From contig VFIW01000034.1 of assembly GCA_006386115.1 (NCBI GenBank), positions 310,001 through 374,000 of the forward strand: DNA of 64,000 nt, given 5' to 3'. This stretch comes from Globisporangium splendens (Eukaryota > Oomycota > Peronosporomycetes > Pythiales > Pythiaceae). Positions 43,001-55,000 of this stretch are shown here, piece by piece. The notes beneath the pieces were generated by a model, which saw only the letters and a list, made by a program, of their open reading frames with translations, had not been told where the DNA came from and did not search any database. The stretch's first letter is position 1, and each line of letters begins with the position of its first letter. Position numbers and translations under genes: made by a program.

Positions 43001-46000
43001 AGCGTCGCAGAGCCAAATGTTCTGCTTTCAAGCCAGTTTGCGTATATTCAAGGCAAATGTGAGTCTACTTCTTCTTCAAGCAAAAGGCAGTCTGACGTAC
43101 CAGAAAGTTGTGAAAGTACTGCGCGAAGAGCTCTCAGTTCCGTTGACATCTTTGACGCAATATACGCACGCCAGCAATGAAGTACCCCGCCACCAAAATG
43201 GAGCACATGATGTTGCATATTCTACAGCGAAGTCAGTTGAACAGAGTCAGCGCGCAAAGCTGGAGGTTATTTCTAGCGCCTTTGATCTGTATGCAACCTG
43301 CATGCACATTTTCCATGCGGACGTTGTAAAACAACTGGATGGCGTGCTCAAGTACCTGAAGTCGTGGAAAAATAGTGCCATAAGCGCCACCGAACTGAAG
43401 ATCGCGTGTCGATTACTCAGCCATTTGAGCAATCGCGTTGACGACTTGCAGCAATCGATTTTTGATTCCAGTGACAATTTTGACCGGTTCAAGCAGCTTG
43501 TCGATGCTGCTGTGGTCATCCAAAAGCAAAAGCTCGAAGTGATTTTTGATCGCTCAGGTGCTGCGGCACACCCATTTGATGAAGACGCGTTTTTGGAATT
43601 GACAGCACTTGTCAACACTATTTCTCAGAGTATCTTCTTGGTGCTGGCAAAGAAAGCGGCTGGATCATCAAGTTCGCAGAAGAAAAGGGTTGTCGTGGTG
43701 TTTTCAGTGTTTCATCTTCTATGTGATGGCTGTGGAAATATTTGCGCAATGGTCGCGGAACGAGTTCAAAATCAGTCTGTTTCACAGAATTCGTGGTTGC
43801 GCATTGAAAACGCACTTCGCCAAGGATTTGTGGGTCTCATCTCGCCGATGCTTTTCTCGAGCGGCTTAGCATTCTTACGATTCCGAGACGATTTCGTGGC
43901 ACAGATGCTGACAAAGAGAAGAGATTCGAAGGCATCGGTGGGTGCAGAGGAGGAGGATCATGATACCCGTGCTCGTCAGATCGCAGCGGATATGTTTGAT
44001 TCTCTCAAAGAGAGCGCACAACGTATGATGCGTCTTTTGAAAACCATGGACGTACTTGTGAGCAACATTGAGCCAGACGCAAAAGAGAAGAGTGTCGAGA
44101 GTGTTGTCACGGCGGTAAAGATGGAATCAATGGAGTCAGCCCACGAGTATGCGAACAATCTCGACGAACTGACTGAGCTGCACATCGCTGGAGCTACCCG
44201 AATGATCATCACTTTCGATTCTCGAAGCCGAACGGAGTACAATTATGACTACGTCACGTTTTTCAAGGACAAATCGAAACGAGAATACTTTGGTGAAAAA
44301 CACTATTCAGGCCGTGATGCAGAGTATAACTGGCCAGGTGTTGGCTCCAACCCGCCACTCGTGATTGAGAGTGATCGCTGCTTTGTGGCGTTCCATTCAG
44401 ATCGCTCCAACACGGACTGGGGGTTCAAATTCACGGCAAAAGGACAGATTTTGCAGAAGAAGGTGTCGGTGAAACGCCACTGGATGATCTTCTTGGCAGA
44501 AAGCATTGCCCACGTGCTCGATGAATGCATCAAAATCTTTGTGGACGGTAGCTTGTTCTCTCCGTTGAATGAAGCCGAGTTCCTGAACGAGCGTTTTTTG
44601 CAGAGTGATTTGGTGAAAAACGGTATTTGCACCGAGCAAAATCAGAACGCGAACGTGCTTCAGCTATTGAAGGATTTTGTGAACCCGCCTGAAGATTCGC
44701 AAGCAGCGATGGTAATCCAGGCACTTCTCAAGCGCAGTGGAACGTTCCGTCAACGCTCAGTGTCTAATGGAGCATCCTCGTTCACGTCGACGACGACATC
44801 TGATACAAATCCAAATCACCGTATTGATAGTGCTGTGCGCGCGGTAGCGGCTGCGATTTTGCACCACAATATGTGGGGCATGGATGCGTATGCATATGCT
44901 CGTAATCTGCGGACCGACGTGTCAGAGCAGTTGCTGAAAGGATGGAAAAATGCCCAGAAAATGAGGGACTGGTTCCATTTAGGCGATGCTGCTGATGCTA
45001 GCCTCCCAACCCGACGACACTCTCGAAACCTCCAGCGCCAACCGTCTGCTTTCAAGGGCATGTCGGAAGAAGCGCTCTTGATTTTGTGCACGAACGTGAT
45101 TGAGCGCGCTCAATTTTTACTAGAGCTCACTCCAGCGTCATTTTCGTACGTGAGCGGTGCCAAACGTCGTTGGGGTTTACTCGCAAAATATGGTCATGCG
45201 ATAGGCAAGAGTGGATCATCCGAGACGCCACTTGAGAAATGGTACAACTTGCTGGATGAGCTGCAAGCAGCCACGGAGTTGCGGAGCTTATTCCAGTATC
45301 GCCGTAACTCGAGCGAGCGAATGCGAGGTAGCCAAGCGAAATCAGTGACAGAGCAAGTCTTAGAATTCATCCAAAGCGACGTGGATGTTGGCGAATTACG
45401 TCGCATTATTGACGCGCGCAATACGAGAGCGAGAAGCCGTGCTTTTGGGATAGAGCTGTTTGTTGGAGCTTGGCAATGCTGTTTCAGTGTACGGGTGCAG
45501 TCTGTACTCGCTGAATCGCTTGCTGCGACGATGAAGACCATGGGGCAGTCGTATACTTTTACAAGTATGACATTGGCCACTCCATCTGACGCAATTTCCT
45601 CTCGAGTGCATTTTGCTCTGAAGCTAAGCGGGTGTCAGGAATCGCTGCGGCAGAGCGTTGTCGAAGCCTACGGGAAGTGCCTGGCCGAGTTTTCGTCTAT
45701 TCTGAACTCCATCTCATCACTCGACCACCACCACTGTCCGCTGATCGTCGGAGTTCTCAAGGCCTGTGCTCTTGACTACGACCTCGAGGATTCGTATCTT
45801 CTTCACGAAAGTCGAATATTGACGCAGGCGCTACGACTCTTGTCATCCGACGTGATTCAAATTCGACGAGCAGCTCAATCGTTGCTGGGTGTTTTCCTGT
45901 CTCGGTTTGTGATCGGAAGAACAGGATCAAATCCTGAACGAAGCAGTGACCCATCGGATAGTGACGAAGTCTACGATGCGACTACATTTCAGTGTCAACT

Positions 46001-49000
46001 TTTCACAACAGTTGGACTGCAACTGGAAGGAATTGTGTCCGTAGTAAACTCCCCTGCGGTACCAGATAAAGTTACGATTGATTCCCATGGCCGAGGAATG
46101 GAGTGCAGCAGTTCCCACCAGCGTTACTACTACCTTCCAGACCGCTCACCAGGTCTCACAGCTCCAAGCCTACAAAGTACTGGGGTCAGGTGGAATCATT
46201 CCATCCTGATCTGGGTCTATGTGTACAGTGAAAACAGCGTCTACGCGCTCAAAGTTGGAGATGAAGTGCAGCGTGGACCAAATTGGAAAGAGGACAGCGA
46301 AGATGATGGCGGCGAAACAGAGACCGGTATGGTGATGGCAATTGTTCATCCTACACGAATCGAAGTACGCTGGAGCAAGACGAATGTTGTCGGTGAGTAC
46401 ACATTCGACCCTAAAACTGGGGTGTTTGAAGTCATCTTGGTGGGTGAAGGCGTCGGTGGTGTGATTTTCTTTAGTGGCAACAAAACGATGGCAAAAGACA
46501 CTGCCTTCGCAGTTCCGTGGTCCAGTTTTGGATTGTTTCTGAACGACCAACGTCAGTTGAGTTACAAGATTGCAGCTGGTGCGGAACGAGAATGTGTGTA
46601 CAATTGCAATTACGAGATTGGCATCAATGAATGGAGTCATATCGCAATTGTACAAGATGAAGATACTCTCCGTCTTCATGTCAATGGCACCATGGCGTCA
46701 CAGCACGCTCTCGATCCGTTTTTGTTGATGCAAGGCAATGCAAACGCTGTGGAGTCCAAAATCATCGAGTCGGCACATCCGTTCCCGGATTCAGTGGACC
46801 AGTACTGGCCTGTGCACATTCCTGGTGCTGTGAAGATCCGCGTGACATTCGATCCGTTGTGTGAAATTGATCGGTCTACTGGCTTTGTTCGGTTCTACAA
46901 AAACGCGCGCTGCAATGACTTTTGGGGAGAAGAGAAGTACTCTGGTAAATATCACGACCCCGAGCGTAATTTTCCAGGTGCACAAAGCCAACGAGCGCGT
47001 GGACGTCGGGGTGCAGGGATGGGGATCAACACTTGTGCGCCGAACTCGATCGAGATTCCGTCGGACCGCTTTGTAGTGTATTTCCATAACGAAGAAGTGT
47101 CAAGTGGTTGGGGCTTTCGACTTCTAGCAGTGCCAGAGTTCCCTGCTGATGCGAGCCTGAGCGATCTGGATGACGAAAAGGATCGATTGTTGACCCCTCT
47201 ATTGAACCCATATCCATTTTACTTTGGTGAACCCCCTGGTCGAGTTCTCGACGAAGTAGCCGCGACGTGCAGCGTCTATCAGCCGAAAGTACTGCAGTAT
47301 CCAGTTTCAGAGAGTGACATTATCGCTGAAATCCAAGCCACATGCCCAAGCTCCGAGACAGTGCCTGTTCCTCCACCAAGTGAACGACTGCTTCATATCT
47401 TGGGCTTGATGCAGACATGTTCCGATACGCCATTTGGTCGTTCTCTGATTGGAACACCTGAGAATATTGGCAATTTGATGTCCTTGGCTCTCGATACTCG
47501 GAGAACCGCAGAGCTGCGCTGTGCAAGTCTGGGGATCCTCCGTGACTTGGTAACATTTTTATCTCCCGAGATTGCTGCAGTTCAATTCAAACGAGTTATG
47601 CCTTCGTCGTCGCTGAACTCGGACTTTGCAGAACATTTGTTCGATGAGATCGCTGGCTATCTCAACATTTGGCGAATGTACTCGGAAGAGGAAAAATCGC
47701 TCACAGTGCACGCCGACAAGGCAGAAGCAGAGGGTGTCTTGGACTTGCGCGTGTCGGCACATGAAGCAAACAGTCTCGTCGCTGGGTACATATCATTACT
47801 GAGATGCATGGTGGCACACTTCAATTGGAGCGAGGCTATCTTCAAGTTGATTTCAGCGTCACTAGCTGAACTCAAATCCGTCGTAAACCGTGGCGACATT
47901 GGTACGTTCGGTCGTGTGCTTGCATCATGTGCACTGCTCGGTGGAAGTTACGATGGCATTACGATTGGTGGGCGTGTCAAGTGCTGCGTCAATATCGATG
48001 GAAAAGAAACCATTGAAACAGGATACTTGCTTCAGTTTCGACTGAAGCATGGTATCCGAACCGCGCAGGTTCTATTTGATTGCGATAAAAGCCGTCCAAT
48101 TGAAGTGCCAGTGAGTGATATTGCCTACCTGGGCGATGAAGACAAGGACGAATTGGAAGCGTTTCTTGGTAGTTTGTCTCCTCCTTTTGTGGGCGAGATC
48201 AAGGATATGTTTACGACGATTCTCTCTCTGGATGCTAGTCAATTGCAGCGCGACCAAGAGAAGTACAAGGCAAAAATGATCAGGAAGGAAAACGTCGAAG
48301 TGCTTGAAAGCGAGCATCCGTACGCGAGTGGCGAAGAGGTGACGTATCCGCTGAATTTCCCTGGGGCTCACGAGATTGTGATTTACTTTGACAGCACGTC
48401 GTGCACTGCTGGTCCGAATGATTTTGTGAGATTCCTAAAGCGCAGCGACAACGGAAGTGACAACAAGCCGCAGGGATCCGAGAAACGAGAATATTGGGGC
48501 CAGCACAAATACTATGGCGACCAGTTCCCTGGCATCAGCAACATCCCACCCCTGCGTATTCCAGCGTCAAGTGTCGATGTGTATTTCAGTACCGATTCGT
48601 CATCGCCACCAGACAATTCAACTGAGTGGGGGTTTAAGCTCACCGCGCATGCATTTGAAGACACGCTATCGTATCCACCCGAAATACCTCCAGCTGTCTT
48701 CGCAAGTGCTGTAAATGACGTTCAGGCACGGTGTCTCAAAGCAATTAGTTTGCTGTTCCGTCTCCAGCAGCAATCCGAGGTTATTCCAATGTTTGCTCCA
48801 TTGGTTTCTCCGCTCGCAAAACTTGCGAATGCACCAAGTGAAGGACGTCCAACGTGCCCAATGCCGAAGTCCCAAATCTTTGAATCCAAGCATCCGTATT
48901 CGAATTCTGTTATGGAGTACTTGGGAGTGACTTTCAGTGGTGCTTCTGTGCTCCATATCACCTTTGATGAACAAAGTAATACCGAGCATGGATGCGACTA

Positions 49001-52000
49001 CCTCTGCTTTTTCAAGGACAAATCACTGAGCGATCGGTGGGGTGCCCATCAATATTCTGGCGCAGGTGCCGCAGCGAATTGGCCAGGCTGCGGAGGTCGA
49101 CCTCCACTCACAATTCCAGGGGATTCATTCACGCTGCTGTGGTGTACGGACATATCGAACGTCGAATGGGGCTGGAAGTTTACGGTCACCCCGGAATTCA
49201 AGCCAGCAGCCCCGCTATCATTATCACTTGATCAACTCGACAAGCGATCCTATCACTTGTTTGAGATTTTGTATGAAAAAATGAGACCGCAAAGGTGCCC
49301 GTTTTCAGAAGAATTCGATGGGTTTGAAGTGATCTCGGATGGGATGGATGATGGGATGCAACATAAAGAACCGGTTCGTCAACTCTTCTTGTCCAGCAAC
49401 ACTACCGAGATCCAATGTCAGCCAAGGAACGTGAGAGAACCAAGGTTTTGCGTCGTTGACAAAGCAGGTGTCGTGATTTACAAGAAAAGAAGCAAAGAAG
49501 CAAGCATCGGAGAGCTCGCAGCCGGCGACGAATTTATCTCACTGAAGAGCAAGGATGGCTGGATAAAGCTATCCTTCACCAACTCGGTAACTCAAGATTC
49601 TCAAACTGGATGGATTTGGCAAAGAACAGGAGATAAACTACATGTTGCAGCTGCTGACTGCTACACACGACACGAAGACCTGCTTGTCTTGGGAGTGGAC
49701 GACTTGCAAATGGAGGCACACCGCTCCGTACTGGAAATGGATGAGAGCAATCCAGAGCAGGATGTGATGTCAACGTTCTTTTCCCAGTTCTCGTTCGAAA
49801 GCTTGAAGGGTCAGCATAATCGATTCCAGAGTTTCGCGTATGATTCACATCGAGCGTTCGCAATAAAGTGTGCACGAGAAGCACTTTTGTCATTTTTCTC
49901 ATCTCAAGCTGCTGGCGGTGTGACCAAGCTATGTGCGTTTGGAGATGAGAACCAACTTCTGTTGCTGCTGTCTCATTTGCTGCCAGTCTCGAAACTTCCG
50001 TTCGCTTTCGAAAATTCAGGCGCAGAAGTGAAAGTGCTGGAAACTACGCTGCACCATTTTATCGAGGATGCGAAGAATGATGCCGCATTAAGCCAGGTTG
50101 TAGACCGCTGTCTGGACTTGCTGAACCGCAGCCCACAGTTGCTTCTAGCCAACCGAGGTGTGCTCCGAGTTGTCGAAAGCATGCACCCGTACGATAACGA
50201 CATGAACAAGTACTGGCAGGTGTCTATCCCCGGCGCAAAGCGAATCATTGTTACGTTTGACCCACGATCGAAGTCCGAGTCTGGCAGCGACTGGTTGTGC
50301 TTGTACAAAGTGGGGTCGAGCAGAAGTGAATTTTTTGGAGAAGCTCAGTATGGCGGTCGAGAAGGCAGTGAGAATTGGCCGGGATTTGGAGGACGGCCAC
50401 CGCTTGTCGTTGACGCAGATTGCTTCGAAGTGTATTTCCACTCCAATGAAAGCAACAATGATTGGGGGTTCAAGTTGTTTGCAGTCGGGGTATTTGAGGT
50501 TGGTGGCGCTCACGAGGACAGTACAAGAGACATTGACGTCGGATCGGCTGTGCGGATCTTAAAAATTTGCTGCTGGATCCTTGAGGTTCTCTCAGCAGCC
50601 CTCGCGAATCCAGACAAGAATCTAGCAGTGTCCAAGCTTCTTTACTCGTCCCACATGCTGCAAACGATGACCGTCTGCCTGGAGCAACTACCACAGCAGT
50701 TGAGGCCGAAAGTGTTGCAGATCCTGATCAACATGGCTCTGTGCCCATCGTTATTTCACACGCTATCACCTGTGCAGGTTGAAAAAGCGCGTGACCTAGT
50801 GCATTTGAAACTTCGTGCACAGTATCGGAGCGAGGAAGCGGTAGAATCAAAGTCCCATTATTTGCAGATGCTTGTCCAGTGCTCTATTGCCATTGATCTG
50901 GCCATTGAGAGTAGTAGATTCAAGCTTCTTCTCCAGTCACCGTCACAGATGCGAAAGCCTCAGCTGCTGTTGCCTTCAGAACACAAGAGCGGCGAGAATT
51001 CCTGTTTGTGGATCCTGGACGAGTTTCAAGCAGCGAAGACACATCAATACCAGATCCTACTAAAGAAGGTGACGGCTCCTTTTGTCGTTGGTATGTGGGC
51101 TGCAGCACCGAACTCCAGTGATAAGTCCACGCGTTTTATCGGATGGAGTCATGTGGGCAGCCTCTCGGTTGTCGGCGGAAACGAAAGGAATGTCATTGAG
51201 CAAGGTTCATTTCGGATTCCCCTTCTGTCCGAGGGTGATACTGCAGGCTTTGAGCTTGATTTTGACAAACGCGTTTTGATCCTGCGGAAGAACAATGCGG
51301 TCGCAAGTGTGATTTCGGCCGACGAGTTTTTGGGTGGTTCAGCTCCGTGGAGTGCTATTGGACTCAGCAACTTTGAAAAGAGATGCCTGACTGTTGGAGC
51401 TGAATCCTCCGATTCAACAGACGAGGTTCTTGGTTGGAAGACATCGGCTTCCCCGTTAAGTCTACTTTCACCGCGCATTGAACCAAGTTGGTACGGTAAA
51501 GTCGTTGAGTCTGTTGGTGCGCTGATGGATCTTCGTGACAACCGTTCCGAGCAGGTCGTCGTGAAAGAAAGTTTGCACCCACTGAGACCAGAGAGCGTGA
51601 GCTCTGACGTCCTCGAAACTATTCGAATCCCTGGGGCGATTGGGCTTGAAGTCAAGTTTGACAAGGAGACCCGAATGCGAAAGAAGGATTGTCTTGAGTT
51701 CTATGCGCAACCCAGCGGCTATTCTGGCAAACAAGGAAGCCCACACGCTAGTCTGATTGGACTGAGTGGACATGACGACCAGGTCCAAAATCCACTGCTT
51801 TTTGTCCAGGAGACGTACAAGCGTAACTCGACTTTGCTTCGTGTTGGTGATCAAGTCGTGCGCTCGTGCGATTGGGAATATGGCGACGAAGACGGTGGAG
51901 TTGGGAGTGTTGGTGTTGTGGAAGAAATAGTGCCCTGGGAAGGCAGCACTGGCGCAGGTGTCCGAGTTTTATGGCGCACCAGTGGGAAAGAACGGGTGTA

Positions 52001-55000
52001 TCGCCATGGCTTTCGTGGGCATTTTGATGTTCAGCTGCATCCACACCGCAAGTATAGGGACTTGCCACTTGTGATTCCTGGTGACTCGCTCTCGTACGCC
52101 GTTCGATTCGGGGAAACTATCAAGTCGAGTCTTTCGTTCGCTAGTGAAGTTGATGCCTTTCAAGGAAGCTTGCACTTACGAGATACTTCGGCGTTGAAAC
52201 TCGAACTGAGCGACGACGCGAATGCCAGCGACAAGCTTAACAGTGATCGAACCCTTGAAATGTGGGTCGATATCGACTCGAAGTGGCGCGATCGTTTAGA
52301 AGACCACTTGAAAGATACACGTATGGAGCTGCTTTGCGTCGAAAGTGTCGACTCTACTGCTGTGCTTTGGATTTCGGTAGATTACACGGGAGCGCTCGTC
52401 GTGATGAGTGATCCTGGACTCAAGAGCACTGTGTCAGAAGAAGGAGATGGCGCCGTTCTGGCAAATGAGATTGAAAATCCCAAGGCAACAGAATTTGGTG
52501 ATTGGTTCCATTTCGCGCTTGTGATTGCTGGGTCGAGGATTTTGATTTACCAAAACGGAGACTTGCGCTACGCTGCTACGCAACGAGAACGCCAGAGATC
52601 GACACTCAACTCGGTGGTGTTTAATGGAAAGTATTACAAACACAGCTCCATAATGCCATTCTGCGGGCATCTTTATGATGTCCGTTTGTGGGATGTTGCG
52701 CTTAAGATGGAGCAGCTAAAAAGCCATTCCAAGGGTCTTGACAGCATCATGAACGGGAACGAAACACGATCCCGAAGCGGCTCCAGTCTTCCAGGAACAC
52801 CACGAGCGTTGAAGCAGCCCCTGTCACCTTTCTTAGTACCGCCTTCCCCGCCGCGATCTCCTTCACGGTCCGCTGTGTTGATTCCAAACCACATGAAGAA
52901 ATGGACGACAACGAATCGCACAGGCAAAGAAATGGTCTCTGTGAGATTAAACACATCGATCTTGGATGTGAGAACTTCAGGAGAAGGGGACAGTCTTCTT
53001 GATCTCAGTGTTGCGTACTACGAAGCGTATCCATTATCGAGTGGAAAAGTTTCAGTTGGATGGATGTGGAGTGATGCCAAACCCGATACTAGAGATTTCA
53101 TGGTTGGTGAGAGTGCCACATCGTTTGGGATCGAGCTTCAGAGAAAACTCACCCATTTCAGAGGAGAAACCATGGATCTGGAACCGCTCGCTGCTCTTCA
53201 AGGCAACAGTTTGAACAGCCCTCGTGAAGGTGGGATCAAGTCTTCGTTTTCCAGCGATTTCATTGTTGGCAGCGGAGACGTCCTTGGGTGCGCTTTTGTT
53301 CGCCGGACCAGCGAGTTGGTTTTCTTCATAAATGGTCAATACGTCGCGCGAGTTGGACTGCACGATACAGTCGCAGAAGGCGAAACAAATGCCATGGGAA
53401 GCGAGTCGACAGGTGTACAAGCTGAAGGCACCGGAGATGAATTTGATCAGTTGGTCAGCGAGATGTGCTCCATGGGGTTCTCGCGTCAATCGTCAATGGA
53501 GGCACTTGCGTCGTCTGGTGCTGACAATTCACTCGCAGCAGTTGATTGGCTTCTTCAGAGAGATCAGCGAGAGCTGGCACCAGTCTCTCCTGCTTCGAGC
53601 ACTACCAGCGGGCCATCGTTTGCTTCCCCACGTAAACGCTCTGCCAAGTCTCGTAGCAACTCAGAGTCATTCGCACTTGTAGAGGAGTCAAAACTAGCTA
53701 CGGAGCGTGGGATCACACCAGCAGCTACCCTCGGACATCAAGGTGCTCAGGGGGTTGTATGGAATTTTGGCCAGAATGAGTTCAAGTATCGGCCAGCAAT
53801 CGTGGAGGGGAACTTGGTTTCTGTCTTGGAGGCAACCGGTTGCGCAGAAGAGGAACTGAGCTTCGAGATCTTTGATCCGGTGGAGCATAACTGGGAGCAA
53901 ATTGCTTATCGTCATAAAGTACAAGACATTGAACCGCGAATGATGGCTTGGTGGAAGCTTGACGAAGGAGAAGGGTTGACATTGGGAGATTCGAGTGGAT
54001 ACAGTAATGCTGCCAAAGCTATTCTTAAGGATGGCATCAGCGAACGTGCACTAGATGCCACAAGCTCATCATCAGGCTCCAAAGAGCAAAACACGTCGCT
54101 TTTGTGGGACCAGAGCTGTTCGCCACCGTTCGCGGCACTGAAGCGGAAAAATGCCGAGTCAATGTCTCCATTCTTATCGACGTCGTCTCCAGAAGAAGCT
54201 GCACGCGAGCCAGGTGCATCAGCTTCGACTGAAAGTGCATGGGGATATCGCTTCTATGTCATCCCACATTTTTCGGTTGACTCGATCGGGCACGACCGGT
54301 TCCAAGAGGCTATCTTGCTCCAATGTGAGTCACCTCGCGGGGTTCTACTTCGCCATGACAAGCAACTCGTCAAATATGTGAACAAAGTTGCACAATCCAA
54401 GCATCTGAATGTTTCCCAGCTATTGCGCGTCACGTGGAATGAGATTGCGCCGCACGAAGAGGAATTGGTTCGTTGGCCAACGCTTATGGAGATCGCGACT
54501 GGAGTGGCATCTACAGATGACGCTACCACAGAAGATGCAGCTCCTTCGACCATCACAAAGACGAGCGGAGTGATGCAAAAGCGTCTTGCGGCACGATTCA
54601 AAGTTATACAGGATTTCAATGCGTCAGTCCATCGGTTGCTCCCGTTTGTGGTCTTCCCAAGCCCATCTGTATCGGAATCGGCATCATCTTCTCATGTGCT
54701 TCATTCCAAACGTCTTTGCGATCTTGTTTCGGAACAGAGACATCGCATTTTCAATCTCGTGAAGCGCGTTGTGTGGGATGACGCGCTTCGTCGCACAAAC
54801 AAGAACAGCGTCGCTTTTGAGCTCACATTGAATCGCCCCAAGGCGATGCGTCACCGCGCGTTAGGAAAACCGGATTCGGACGGACGATACACACTATTTT
54901 CGCAGGCATTCCGACAGCTCAACTCACTGGACGGTACCTATTTCCGGCGGACGGACAACTTCTACCATGTCAATTTCTTGGGTGAAAATGCAACGGATGC

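Noticed and set aside
44116..50505. DNA-level tandem repeats or a CRISPR-like array inside the giant gene
   Set aside because: The repetition exists only at protein level, with diverged, widely spaced CUB-like domains; there are no identical short direct repeats.
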